The notes under the pieces are model-generated. The model was given only the letters and a program-made list of their open reading frames with translations, searched no databases and was not told the origin of the DNA. Made by a program: the position numbers and the translations under genes. A stretch of DNA of 64,000 nucleotides from Capronia americana (lineage: Eukaryota > Ascomycota > Eurotiomycetes > Chaetothyriales > Herpotrichiellaceae), in NCBI GenBank assembly GCA_016110215.1, contig JADWQD010000025.1, positions 223,705 to 287,704 on the forward strand, given 5' to 3'. This document shows positions 1-11,267 of the stretch, in pieces; position 1 is the stretch's first letter; every line of letters begins with the position of its first letter.

Positions 1-1286
1 CGAGGGTGGCTGCCGTCCAGCAGCCGAGAGATTCTTCTTTGCTCACTGAAAAGTGTCTTTGGTGCTATGTCCTTCCTGTTGAACTGTGGTGAAGGAATCG
101 TGGAGAATGCTGTCCAGTTCGCGGCTTCAGAGACCATATGAACAGCCTCCTCCGTACACTCCACAAGGATTCCGAGCTCAATCCATTGGTTGATTTGACG
201 CTGTCGGTAGGCGATTCTGTTCTAGACAGCCTCATTTGTCTGCCACTGTTTGTTGATAGGAGTTCGATAGTTGACGCCTGGGCAGAATCAGCGATCGATT
301 GGAGTAAACTCGGCTCTCTGACTATATACTCAAGTCCACTCCCTTGGTATGGGTGAGGAGCACTCTTTTTCATTGAATGTGGCCATGTATGGACTTGAGA
401 CACCTGACTGAATAAGTAAACCGTTTACGAATTGCTCTGGCTGAGACTCTATTCGTAATAAGATAATTCCCTGAATCATTGCGATGTCACTGATCATGAA
501 CGTAGACCTGAGGAAGGTCTACCCGCTGACCAACTAAGAAGTTCACACCGGTTAATAAAACCTGGATTCGTTGTCTGTTTGGAAAAGCTGAGTAGAGAAT
601 ATGATCATTGTGCTGTGTTCAAGATACTCGTTCAAAGCTTCACAGAGCTTACATTCGTGCTTCGCTATTGAGTGGAACGCTCAATGCCTACCTTGAGAGG
701 AAGAGAAAAGACATTGCATGCTTCAAATCTCTGTCTGTTTCCTTTTCGTCAACAGGTTTTCGAGCAAGAGTGCAAAATCAAGGTTCCCTTCAAGAAAGAG
801 ACATTGCCACAAAGTAGCATGCTTATGATCACTTTTGACGCTGCAAAGGCGCCGTTGATAGCAAGACAAAACCTGCCAGGAAGGAAAGAACCATTGGTTG
901 CTAGAAAAGCAGAAGTTATGTACTGATCGACATGAATGAATTTCTCGACCTTCATTAATCCAACATCGACCAAGATGACTTCAATTTGTTTGGAGTAAGG
1001 CGTATTTAAAGCGGCGCGGGTAAGTGATGAGCTTGGTTGACACGCTTGGGCGTGTCGGGGTGGATGCCTCTCCGTTGTTGGGACCCCAATCCAATCCGTC
1101 CGTCACCGAAGCTCCTGAGTCCGTGTTGAAGTCCGCATCTCAATTCAATCTAATTCAATTCAGTTTCGATTTTACAACATCTTTTGGCTTCGCCCTCTCG
1201 GTCAACGCAAGCCATTCTTTCTGACCGGGTGCAAGCACATTGTTGTTGCTGAAAGCTACCTCGTCAGCTCCCTTTCTCTTCTCACG
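1..1286. other. intergenic, upstream of PDB1
   Basis: No coding region is supported here: the open frames are short, mutually overlapping and resemble no family I know. The last 300 bases should contain the promoter and 5' leader of the pyruvate dehydrogenase gene that begins at 1287; a CCAATCCAAT-like stretch lies near 1085-1095. The left edge may include the end of a gene outside the window, but nothing shows it. Confidence 0.6.
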
Positions 1287-2623
1287 ATGTCCGCATCCAG
1301 ATCAGCCCTCAGGACAGCCTCCCGGCTTGTGTCACAGCGACCTACACTTTCTTCCTCGTCGATACGACCCTCAATCCGTAACTTCGCGCCCTCGTCTTCT
1401 CTGCCTGCATCATTCAGAGGTTATGCTTCTGGAGCGCAGCACACAGTAACAGTCCGTGATGCGCTCAACGAGGCTTTGGCTGAGGAGCTTGAGCAAGACG
1501 AGAAAGTTTTCATACTAGGTGAAGAGGTGGCCCAATACAATGGTAAAGCTCTTTCGATTGGCAGGTTGATGCCATAACTGAAGAAGTCCGACAGGCGCCT
1601 ACAAGGTCACCAAGGGCCTCCTGGATCGGTTTGGGCCCAAGCGAGTCATTGATACTCCAATGTGAGTCTACTACGGTCCCTGCGACAGTGATGCACGGGA
1701 GATCCTTTTGCTGCTCTCTCCGCTTGAGTCTGCCCCGGGTGCTAACGAAGGATTAGCACCGAATCGGGCTTTTGCGGTCTTGCTGTTGGTGCCGCATTGG
1801 CCGGCCTACATCCTGTCTGCGAGTTCATGACATTCAACTTCGCTATGCAAGCAATTGACCAGATCATCAACTCCGCTGCGAAGACGCACTACATGTCTGG
1901 CGGTATCCAGCCTTGCCCAATTGTTTTCCGAGGACCCAACGGTTTCGCTGCTGGTGTCGCAGCTCAGCATTCACAGGATTACTCCGCGTGGTATGGTAGT
2001 ATTCCTGGACTAAAGGTCGTCGCTCCCTGGAGCGCAGAAGATGCGAAGGGTCTGCTGAAAGCAGCTATTCGCGACCCAAACCCTGTGGTCGTCCTGGAGA
2101 ATGAGTAAGTGCAATGGACATGTCCAGCAGGGATCATGCTAACCCGTGCAGGCTTCTGTACGGTCAGACCTTCCCGATGAGCGCAGAGGCACAGAAGAGC
2201 GATTTCGTTATCCCATTCGGCAAAGCGAAGATCGAACGTCCAGGCAAAGACCTGACCATCGTCACCCTCTCACGTTGTGTAGGCCAATCGCTGGAGGCTG
2301 CGGAACAACTGAAGAAGAATTACGGGGTCGAAGCTGAGGTCATCAACCTGCGCTCGATCAAACCCATGGATGTGGAGGCCATCATAAAATCAGTCAAGAA
2401 GACCGGTGCCCTCATGGCGGTCGAGTCGGGCTTCCCGGCTTTTGGCGTTGGTGCCGAGATCCTGGCCCTCGCAGTCGAATATGGCTTTGACTACCTACAG
2501 GCACCACCGGTGCGCGTGACAGGAGCTGAAGTGCCCACACCCTACGCGCAGAAACTGGAGGAGATGAGCTTCCCTCAGGTTGAGACCATCACGAACTATG
2601 CCGCGAAGTTGCTGAGGGTGTAA
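1287..2623 (+). CDS. PDB1: pyruvate dehydrogenase E1 component subunit beta, mitochondrial
   Basis: This encodes the beta chain of the thiamine-diphosphate-dependent E1 enzyme, which with the alpha chain decarboxylates pyruvate and feeds acetyl groups to E2 in the mitochondrial matrix. I read four exons: 1287-1542, 1595-1661, 1757-2104 and 2152-2623, giving 380 residues, the usual length. All three introns have GT-AG ends and rejoin the conserved sequence exactly: NGAYKVTKGL across intron 1, DTPITESGF across intron 2 and VLENELLYGQ across intron 3. The first ~35 residues are rich in Ser, Arg and Ala without acidic residues, a typical matrix presequence. Blocks such as GEEVAQYNG, HYMSGG, RGPNG and SAEDAKGLL are family hallmarks. 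The ATG at 1287 is the only start that includes the presequence. Confidence 0.97.
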
Positions 2624-5211
2624 TCTGGACTTTTCGGGCAATTTTTGCGGGAAGTCCCTAAAAAGCATTTTCCCACGTGTGTATTAGCGCAAGCGGCTTC
2701 TTCATGTAAGGTGAAAGCAGGGGCTGGACGGGATGAGAATTTGTTCATGGTACGGGTGGCTGCCACCGGGACACCAGGATGAGTTTGTTCGGTTCGGTGT
2801 GAATACAATGTAATATTCTGACAACCCGAGTGGTCGTGATCCATATGCATGGATCTCGCCCACGCAGCCGGTGATACGATTCACTATGCAATGTCCTCTG
2901 ACTGTCCTCCTCGCGTCCTCGTCCTCATCCTCATCCTCGACCGGACAGCCACTGCCAGATACAGGTGGAATGGGCCCGCCAGGCCAGACTCCTCCTCGCA
3001 TTCGGTTGCCTCAAGCACGAGCCAACCCGAGAATTTCATGGTCTTGTCACACACTCAGATGGCGGACTAGTGGCATGCATTCCCGGAGCAGATGTGGGAG
3101 ACCACGTTTGACGTTCATCGCTTAGAAGTCGAAAATAGAGGTGCTCTGCCCTACGTTCTGCACTGTCCCCTTTCAGGAACATGGCGGCCACATGGCCTCT
3201 CATCCTGTTCATGCAGCCTGAATGTAAAGGTCGTCAACCAGCGCATCCCCCTGGCGAGGCGGTCTCATGTCTTTGCGGCGTGGGTGTGGACGAGGCCAGA
3301 CGAGGCTGGATTGCGGCTGGATCGCAACTGCAAAATGACATGCGGTTCTGTCATCGATCGGGGCCTGGAATGCAAGGCGATCCCCAAACTCCTTCACCTC
3401 ACTTCACCTTCACTTTCCTCTCTCGCCCTCCTCTTCACGTCGCTTTCTTACACGTCCCTGAAATTACGCCACCTCGTCTCTATTTTATTGCAGACCGTGA
3501 GCGCCCTCGAGGACCCGAAATGAGCCGTCCAGCCGACAGCCTTCTTCGCCCACTTAATGCTCTTTGATACCCAGCTGAACGCCCCCCAATTCGCATCAAC
3601 TTTTTCCAGGTCGGAGACTCCTTGTCTCGGCAATGCACCCGCCTAATGAGATCCGCTACGTCTCTTCCTCTAGAGGGAGCGAAGATATCCGTTCCCACCC
3701 TCGCTTCCCGGGTGCGGGTCCTCATGATGTCCCGGATCTGGGTTCATGAATGTTGGATGGACACCTACATCGAATTGTGCCGATTGGCCATGTGTTCCAT
3801 TCTTGTCTAGCATTCCTTTGGCCTTTTCGAGGTTCCTGTCCTCTGGGTCATCTTGTGTCTCCTCCATTTCCACGTGGCGGCCCACTCCCATCTTGCATCT
3901 CTCATCCGACCTCGTGGTTGGACCTTCCTTGAGCATCGTCTGTTCACCAAGCCAACTGCAGCTATCATACTGCAGGTAGACATCGCTCCAGGAACCCACA
4001 TGGCCAAGCTATTTTGGCAATTATGTTCTCCTGCGCATCACTGCGTCAATCGCCCGTCCAATGATCGGTCACCAAATAACTCAAATACCTTGAAACGAGC
4101 TCGAGAAATACCACAACTTTGGATACGAGGCCAAGATCTCGGTACGAGAACAGAGAAAAATTTCCGAATTTGCGCTTTCTTTCCACGTGGTTGACGCGTC
4201 GAGTGACATCGCCCTGCCACCAGCTCGCCACACCACACTTTCCATCGGCCTGAAGTATCCCTCGCAGCTGAGCGAAGTGGATTGTCATGTGCATTCGCCG
4301 ACTGGGGCTCCATGGAGGTAGAAACTTCAGCACCGTGGTGATCTCCGAGATATGCGGACCCACGATTTCGGGTCGACAGGTTGACGTCGCCCGATCACGG
4401 CACAGGGATGCCCACCTCATTGCTCCGTCTAGAGTACCCAGGCTTTTGTTAGCTCCTCTGACTAGGGTGCTTGATGACCGGGCAACGAGTGCTTCGGTCA
4501 CTTCGCTTTCTAGTAGGGACGAAAGATGAGGTCCACATTGCGAACTTGCTTGGTGGTGTGCCATCCGCTTTCACGAGCATCTCGGTTCGCTCCCCGTCAT
4601 ATTCGCAGTCCCATCTTTGAAAGCCATGTGGCAGCCACTTCCAGTGAAGCCCCTCGGCTGCCACAGCTCTGAGCCTTGACTGCGTCTCAGTTCCAGATTT
4701 GCCCTCGTTAGTCTGGAGAATCTACACTCACCGCTAGGACATGTCATGCGCGAAGGGGACTTTTGATGCTGCTCGAGTCGCACCACCACACCATCTTTTC
4801 TCAAAATATCGATTTTTCGACAATATTGCAGCGGCCACCGGGCAGAGATCTAGATGAGGATCTGTCGTGTGAACAGAGCTACATTTACATATCAGGATGT
4901 TGCTGGACACTGAGCGCATCCGAATCTCCTCCTGTTTATGGCCTTCCGTGGAGCACGATACGTCGCAAATGCTCAAGACAAAGATCACATCGACCCAATA
5001 TGTGCAAGGTCTTTTCAATACCTCATCGACCACAGTCTCACGATCTACTGAAGCCCGTACCTCGGACCTGTTTCCTGGATTTCTCGGGGGCGCTATACAC
5101 AGGCATCATAGTCAGCAGGAGCGCGCGAAATCCAAGACGGTCGGCCGGGAAAGCCACGCAGATCAGCGCATATCTAACAAGAAGAGGCGGTCTCGTCTAC
5201 CCCCGCAAAAT
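2624..5211. other. gene-poor interval of 2.6 kb
   Basis: No gene is supported. Open frames up to about 170 codons exist on both strands but overlap each other, are rich in Arg/Ser/Pro/Cys and match no family. A TCCTC/TCATCC pyrimidine microsatellite runs at about 2904-2940, and several other CT-rich stretches follow around 3400-3500 and 3840-3900. It could hold a long 5' leader of the gene at 5212, a non-coding transcript or decayed repeats. Confidence 0.5.
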
Positions 5212-6655
5212 ATGTCATCTGGGGACCCGTCCTTACAGGAAGCAGTAAGTGACTTCGTCTCACCATTGTGAATGCGGGCTCACGCCAGCCAGGTCGCCGA
5301 CCCATTAAGCGATACAGAAGGCACCTTCACCAGAAGTTGTTTTCTCAAGCTCCCCCTCGAAGTCCGCCAAAATCTATACGGCCTGATGGTCGGGCTTCCC
5401 TACCGTGATCATTTGAATCTTCTATGTGTGCAGAAGCAGGTGTATAGCGAAGCAAGAGAATCTTTCTATCGACGGCCGCTCCACTGCAACTCTCAATACG
5501 ATCTGATCAAGTTTGTAGAGCGATGGCCGGAAAGCGTTCTGCAGAGCATAACCAATCTTCAGCTGCGCTTGGAAGAGATCCGACCTGAAATCATGCAAGG
5601 GTACCTGCATGGATTTTCCGGCGGCAACCCAGTGCAGTCCCTTCCGCATCCATATCTCCTGGAAATCAACCAAATCACGTCTGCGCTCTCGGAGCTGCCT
5701 CGCGTCGCACATTTGCAGTTGTTGAGGCCGATCAGTCTCCAAATGAGTATACCTTCAAGCATTGTCATGACACAGTTGCTCAACTGGACGGCCGAGCACT
5801 ACCCCAAACTCCACTCGTTGAGGCTTGATGTCGAGCAGTGCCATATCGACTGTCTCGGGTCTCTCACGGAGCTAAAGTCGCTTCAGGTGACTGGATATTC
5901 GGAGACCAGTTCAATAAGGACAGCAGACGTACTCAGCAAACTGACGAATCTTGAGGAGCTTCTGGTCGTGGGTCCGCCTCGGGGCCTGCAAATGCTGCAG
6001 CGACATGGTAGCCAGACCAAGATTTTCCAGTCGATCAATCATCAGACATTCGAACGTCTGATGCCGCTGAAATGCCTGACGCTTGTCCAACTGATGGAGT
6101 CAGGGATCAATGAAGACGTCTTTCTGACCCGGAAGACAATGAAAGCACTGTATGAAGTCCATCGGGAGAGCCTCCGCTCGCTTACTATCTCCTCGACCAC
6201 AAAACCCGGTTCGGCGTTCATTGAGTTTCTGTCGGCTTTCCTTTTGGGAACAACGAAGCTGCGAGAGATCCGGTTGATGTGGCCCGACATCGAGACCCCT
6301 TTGGTCGACTGTATTCCGAACACGGTTTGGAAACTCGAAGTGGCGGTGACTTCCCGGGACAAAGTACAGGCCATCATCGACCGGTTATTGTTGATGGAGT
6401 ATCGCCTGAGATACCTACGATGCATCAAGTTCAACATTATCAACCCAGTTCACGAGACGTGGGTTGACGATAAAGAGGACGAGTCGGGGCCTTTGGCTTT
6501 CAGCCTGCCGATCCAACATTTAGACGCGTAAGTGCCATTCTATCGACCAGGGTGCCGAAGGTCGGATGTTAACTTGTTGACATTTGATTTTCAGGGGCAT
6601 TGAGTCACCGTTCAAGATCTCCTGGGGTATCTGGCAGCCCACGCTGTCCGAGTAG
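5212..6655 (+). CDS. F-box-like / 2EXR-type leucine-rich protein
   Basis: This is a fungal protein of the large F-box-like group; its substrate or partner is unknown. The body opens with a short F-box-like segment (LKLPLEVRQNLYGLM) and the KQVYSEARESFY helix seen in this group, followed by loose leucine-rich repeats over about 300 residues. I prefer three exons, 5212-5244, 5293-6527 and 6595-6655 (442 residues). Intron 1 (GTAAGT...CCAG, 48 nt) joins a short ATG exon in frame, and intron 2 (GTAAGT...TTTTCAG) adds a 20-residue C-terminus. The alternative start is the ATG at 5272, which would make intron 1 unnecessary. The gene is certain; its first exon is not. Confidence 0.75.
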
Positions 6656-7122
6656 TTTGCTCCAAACAAATGGCAGCACCCAGTATCAGGTTCTCGCCGT
6701 GCACCAGAACAACTGCATCATCAAACAACGCTGTTTTTCTCTACACCGCGGAGACGGCCATTCACCGCTCTATGATGTGGATATTTTGTGCCAGGGGAAA
6801 TGGGTTGAACAATGGTTCCGTGTGGAGGCCGGCATCCCCTCGCCACGGCAATGGTTATTGCTTCCCTGTTTTAACGGGAAAGCCTGTACGATCACGGTGG
6901 GATGAGAAGAGGCTCGGGCCTGCTGACTTTTCGGCACGTTATTTCAGTAATTGGGGGGAGACAATGCTGGCTATGCTCACCACCCCTTATATCAACTTGA
7001 TGCAAATGCTACCGTGAAGGAAACCTTTGCATTACGCTCAAAGCTCACTCCGTCGCCTTTTCCAATGCAGAACTCGTACAAGGTGCCCAGTCATGCCAGT
7101 ATTCGTCAAACCAAATTTGAAT
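6656..7122. other. intergenic between convergent genes
   Basis: The interval separates the stop codons of the F-box-like gene and MCP1, so it should hold both 3' UTRs. Overlapping frames of 70-115 codons are present but show no recognisable domain and lack a supported start. I see no repeats. Confidence 0.5.
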
Positions 7123-8088
7123 CTAGAACAACCTCCCAACAAGCGGCACCTCTTTGAATATCGCGTCCCAGTGAGTGGCCTCCCAGCCAGTTCCGCGTCC
7201 ACTGACCCCCACGACGCCCAGCCCGCCTGCCATCCAAACCCCGGCCACCAGCGCGGCAAGACCGTTAATGATCCTCCCCCGCCACTTCCTCTTGACGCGC
7301 CCATCCTCGCCACCGCCGACGACATACTCGCTACTCAGCCTCATGAACCTCGCCGCCCCAGTCACGAAGTGGTAGCTCGCCGTACAGACCAACAGCGCAT
7401 GCGCGGCCAGGCCGACCTCCGGATGCGACGAGACACCATGCGCAAAGTACCGCAGGCCCACGGAGGCGGAACTCCCGTCGACGCGCCGCGGCGTCACGCG
7501 CATGCTGAGCACGTGCAGCGCGAACATCGGGTACAGTGCATACCCTGCCAGGGAGGTGAGGGTGAACTTGGGCCACGCGATCTTGCGGCGCTGCTTGTGC
7601 GTCTCGGCGCCGTGGCGGAGGGCGGAGATCCGGCGGCGGTACAGACGCAGGGCGACGCCCGAGACGACGTGGGTGAGCACGGGGAGGAAGATCAGGAGGG
7701 GTTCGAGGGGCGGGGATTGGTAGAACGGCCTGGTGAGGAGGAGGTAGTTATCCGCGGCGCGCACGGAGGGGGTGACTAGCGGGATGAGCGCCGTGTTGGT
7801 GTAGTGCATTGCTAGGTAGATCCCCAAGGGCGGGAGGGAGTATTTCTGCAGCGAGGATAGGAGGTGGAGGGTCCGCGTCGGGGTCAGGCCCAGGAAGTTT
7901 GCCGTGTTGTGGTGGGGAGGAAGCGAGGACGACGACGATGACGAGTGTGTTGTTGTGGAGGATGGGTCGGTTGGATATATCGAGAGAGAAGATGGATCTT
8001 CCTCGTCGACGGGCGAGGGGTCGATCTCGTGCATTGAGGCGAGCGAGGCGTGTGTGTCGGTCGTCGACAGAGGCGGGAGGTCGGCCAT
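7123..8088 (-). CDS. MCP1: mitochondrial outer-membrane protein Mcp1 (DUF1691 family)
   Basis: Yeast Mcp1 is a multi-pass protein of the mitochondrial outer membrane that recruits the lipid-transfer protein Vps13 to contact sites and suppresses loss of the ER-mitochondria tether. The product here is 321 residues from the ATG at 8088; an ATG 24 nt upstream (8112) adds eight residues and is less likely. The first ~70 residues are acidic and Ser/Thr-rich, and so probably cytosolic. Several hydrophobic segments follow, including PLEPLLIFLPVLTHVVSGVAL, with a conserved LRLYRRR just after it, the FTLTSLAGYALYPMFALHV segment, and a C-terminal GLAALVAGVWMAGGLGVVGV helix. The gene appears intronless. 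The family assignment rests on the membrane pattern and these blocks. Confidence 0.82.
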   Translation of the reverse strand: MADLPPLSTTDTHASLASMHEIDPSPVDEEDPSSLSIYPTDPSSTTTHSSSSSSSLPPHHNTANFLGLTPTRTLHLLSSLQKYSLPPLGIYLAMHYTNTALIPLVTPSVRAADNYLLLTRPFYQSPPLEPLLIFLPVLTHVVSGVALRLYRRRISALRHGAETHKQRRKIAWPKFTLTSLAGYALYPMFALHVLSMRVTPRRVDGSSASVGLRYFAHGVSSHPEVGLAAHALLVCTASYHFVTGAARFMRLSSEYVVGGGEDGRVKRKWRGRIINGLAALVAGVWMAGGLGVVGVSGRGTGWEATHWDAIFKEVPLVGRLF

Positions 8089-9344
8089 TGTGGCCAGGGA
8101 GCAGCGGTACACAGTCGATCAGACGGGGGAGGCTTCTTCAGAGGATCGAATAGAAGTACTCGTTCTATGCTGGGTACAGTACCACAGCAACCACACAATC
8201 GCCAGCAACAAGTCTCACGGTCAAGTACTCCTCCTGTACTCCGTAGGTACCTAGGTGTCGAGCATGCTGCATGTGTTCTGTCTGCACTTCCCAGTAGGAG
8301 AAGGTTTAGCGGACATCTGGATCTGGGTGAAGCCAGACTAACCAATGGCAGCGAGGCAATTACTGTGTCCACATTACAGGTAAATACAGTCACGTGTCAA
8401 TGCGAGGTACGAGTAAATTGTCTTTTAGCTCCATCGGGAGTTAGCTTGAGTGACAACTCGGCCGTCGCACCAATCATGCGTGTCAACTGCGTGACAATCC
8501 GCGGTTGTCACATTTACTCGTACCAGCCCGCAGTACTCGACCGAGTCTGGCTGCTCTAGAAACTCGACTCAATGGTACCCCACCTGGAATACGAGCCTCG
8601 AAGCCACCAACTTGCACTTTTCAATGTCGCCAATTGACACAGCAGCGGCGGCAACGAGATATTGCACGAAAGGGGTATGCTACTGCTGACCTGAGAATCG
8701 ATCTTGGCCGAAAAAAAATTATACAACAGATAAATCCGAATGGGGTTGGAGTGAAGGGCTGCAAGGGAGGACAGGCTCGAGTCGGTCGGCTGAGTTGCCT
8801 GCCATCGGTCCTGGCAACCACCACGCTACTGGACGCGCCTCACATTTTCATGACGTTCAAGACTGCAGCCCCGCGTTTTATTCTTGAAGCTGAGGACCGC
8901 TCGCTCTTTGCCCCAGCCTTGCAATCTCTTGCTCTCTCTCGCGCCTGGAAATGCTGAGAAGGCAATGCCAGGATATCGCGGTTGAGCCTGGCTCAGAGAA
9001 AGAAAAAAAAAACATCCCTTGATAAGGCTGTGAATTTTGTTGGCCTACGAGACGAGCTTTGTGCGAATCCCGATATCGTTGTAGGGTCGGTGTGAACGAC
9101 ATCAACCCAGCTGATGTTAGCTCAATCGACACAAAGACAGCCAGATCCAGTTGTCCAAACACCAAAACGTCTGCCTTCACTTTCGCTCACGACCATCCCG
9201 CCGATCCATCTGGCCATCTAAACCCGGCTCTTCATTCAGTCGATGTTACAGCGCACACTGGTGGCAATGACGGACGTCGAACGGGATACAACTGAAATGC
9301 TCACCACTTGTTGTTAGCCACACAGCGTCGGGCGCACTTTGATC
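8089..9344. promoter_or_regulatory. divergent intergenic region, MCP1 / coiled-coil gene
   Basis: This 1.26 kb lies between two divergent starts and should hold both promoters. An A-run of eight or more sits near 8710 and another of ten near 9003. Open frames of up to 170 codons reading into the MCP1 5' end have no recognisable content. I see no clear binding-site cluster. Confidence 0.45.
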
Positions 9345-11267
9345 ATGGAGTCGGAGTCGGAGTCGGAGCCGTTGCCGGCAAGCTGCTTCGAGATTGACCA
9401 CGTTTATGCCCCGGAGGCTGTAGTGCCTTTGGTGCGGGAGCTCCTCCAACGACTGTCGGATGGATTGCCTTCGGCTATCGACACGGAGAGAGGGCGCGAG
9501 GCGCTGAGGCAAGGCATTGTGCCGCCCTTGCTGGATTGTCTGTCCAACCTGCAGCATTTCAGATCCATGCCATCCATCTCTATTGATGAGCTTGCCACCC
9601 GAGAAAAGAGCGCGTCGCGTCGCGAAGAGGAGCTGAACCAGGACTTGGCGCGGGTGGAGGCTATCATCAGGGGCATCACACTGCGTCTCGATTGGATGAA
9701 AGATCCTCACGACCCAAGTACCTTCCTGGAAAATATGAGCCTCCACGATGTCGGACGATTCGTGGAATGGCGTATCCTTCAGCTACGCGACTGCGTGAAG
9801 CATTACGCAGGCCTGAACTACAAGCTGTGGGAGGACACGCAGAATTTTGCGCAGGAGAACGGGCGGCTAAAAGAAGAGGCGGCCGATATCCTCAAGGGCA
9901 GGCTGAGTGCTGAAGAGGAGCATCGGCGCGAGAAGGAGAGATTGGCCGAAAAGGTCGACAGGCTCGAGGCTCAACTCAGCATTGTGCAACAGGAAAACTG
10001 CGACCTTGTCGGCGCCAACATGGAACTAAAGGCAAAAAACACATCTCTAGTTCATGAAGGTCGAACCTGGGCGGAGAAACAGAAAGCGGTTCGAGCAGAG
10101 CACGACAAAGTCGTCGCGAGCTTGGAAGCAGAGAACGGTGATTTGAAGGACAATTTACGACTGGACACAAAAAAGGCAGAAGCCCTACAGCAGGAGTTGC
10201 AGAGGAAAGAGGACGAATGCAAAAAAGAGTTGCAGAGGAAAGAGGACGAATGCAAAAAAGAGGTGCAGAGGAAAGAGGACGAATGCAAAAACGTCCGAGC
10301 GAAACTTGCGGACTTACAAGCAAATTATGGACGCGAAAGAGCCGCCCGCCACGTCGCCGACGAGAAATTAAGAGGATACAAGGAGCACTCCGAAGATTTG
10401 AAGCTTCAAGTGAAGCGTTTAGAATCAAGTCTCCACGACGAGAAGTCTTTACGCCAACGTGAAAAGGATGAGTACGAGACGGCACTGAAAACACAGTCTG
10501 CAAAGCACGCTAGGGAAGTGAGCACGCTCAAAGTCGATCTGGAGCAATCAAGGCACCGGTTTGAAGATGTCGTGAAGCAGCATAAGGAGGAGATCTGCAC
10601 AAAGGATGCCGACAGTCAATCACAGATGACCGAAGCGCAGAACGAGGCGGAAGCAGCATTGAACGAGCAGCGCGAGCAGTACGAAAACCAGATTCGCCAA
10701 CAAGAGTCCGAGCATGAGCTGAAGATGGCTGACCTGCTGGACAAGGCGAAAGAAGCACAGGACAAGGCGGATCAAGCGCAGAAAGAGGTGGCGCGTTTGC
10801 GCAAGGAACTTGAAGAGCTGCAGGAGCAATCTGACGCCTTTCCGCAACTCATTCAAGAGACCTTTTACAGGGTCTTCACTCCCAGGACCAAGGAAAGTCT
10901 GGCCCCCGAAGTGCCCGCCTCTGTTGAAGAGCAACTCTTGAATCCATCGAGGACGCGAGCACATGCGGAAGTCGATCCGAGTACACCGACCCCGTCTAAC
11001 GCGAAGCGGCCCCGCCTAGGAGACTACACACACGTACCTGTCAATGCGACCGTGGCTAGCGCCGATCTGACTCCCCAGCGAGACCAAGCTAACTCCGCTG
11101 GTGTCGAGGAAGCGGCCACAGTCGCGCCGCGGGCTAATGGAGCGTCCCAATCGGGGCCACTGATACCTCCGCCCTCTTCTCGAGTCCCGCTTTCGACTCC
11201 TCGAGTCCCGCTTTCGGGCTCCAGCGTCCAGCGGCGCCGTCCTTGGGGATACCGCGTTCCTCGCTAG
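9345..11267 (+). CDS. long coiled-coil protein of unknown function
   Basis: I do not recognise this 640-residue protein. It starts at the ATG at 9345 with an ESESESE run. Residues ~170-510 are an almost unbroken Glu/Lys/Gln-rich coiled coil, as in tethering, cytoskeletal or spindle-pole proteins, although sequence of this kind says little about function. At 10194-10292 an 11-residue unit, ELQRKEDECKK, occurs three times in a row. The C-terminal ~100 residues are Pro/Ser/Thr-rich and include NAKRPRLGDY, a possible nuclear localisation signal, and end in a basic tail. No intron is needed. The real N-terminus could differ, since the first codons lie in a GAGTCG repeat. Confidence 0.8.
   Translation: MESESESEPLPASCFEIDHVYAPEAVVPLVRELLQRLSDGLPSAIDTERGREALRQGIVPPLLDCLSNLQHFRSMPSISIDELATREKSASRREEELNQDLARVEAIIRGITLRLDWMKDPHDPSTFLENMSLHDVGRFVEWRILQLRDCVKHYAGLNYKLWEDTQNFAQENGRLKEEAADILKGRLSAEEEHRREKERLAEKVDRLEAQLSIVQQENCDLVGANMELKAKNTSLVHEGRTWAEKQKAVRAEHDKVVASLEAENGDLKDNLRLDTKKAEALQQELQRKEDECKKELQRKEDECKKEVQRKEDECKNVRAKLADLQANYGRERAARHVADEKLRGYKEHSEDLKLQVKRLESSLHDEKSLRQREKDEYETALKTQSAKHAREVSTLKVDLEQSRHRFEDVVKQHKEEICTKDADSQSQMTEAQNEAEAALNEQREQYENQIRQQESEHELKMADLLDKAKEAQDKADQAQKEVARLRKELEELQEQSDAFPQLIQETFYRVFTPRTKESLAPEVPASVEEQLLNPSRTRAHAEVDPSTPTPSNAKRPRLGDYTHVPVNATVASADLTPQRDQANSAGVEEAATVAPRANGASQSGPLIPPPSSRVPLSTPRVPLSGSSVQRRRPWGYRVPR
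10194..10292 (+). repeat. three tandem 33-nt units inside the coiled-coil gene
   Basis: Three in-frame copies of a 33-nt unit lie head to tail, each coding for 11 residues (ELQRKEDECKK, with EVQ and CKN in the last). The first two are identical and the third differs at a few bases, so the expansion is recent. Eleven residues is the hendecad period of coiled coils, so the insertion keeps helix register. Each unit carries one cysteine. Confidence 0.95.

Noticed and set aside
3092..5248. Set of overlapping frames of 100-170 codons on both strands
   Set aside because: They overlap one another, are composed of Arg, Ser, Pro and Cys, and none has a recognisable domain or consistent splice sites.
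7027..7779. Plus-strand frame of 250 codons
   Set aside because: It is antisense to MCP1, extremely Arg/Pro/Gly-rich, and has no recognisable domain.
10194..10292. Regular 33-nt repeats resembling a CRISPR array
   Set aside because: The units are directly adjacent with no spacers, lie in frame inside a eukaryotic coding region and encode coiled-coil units.
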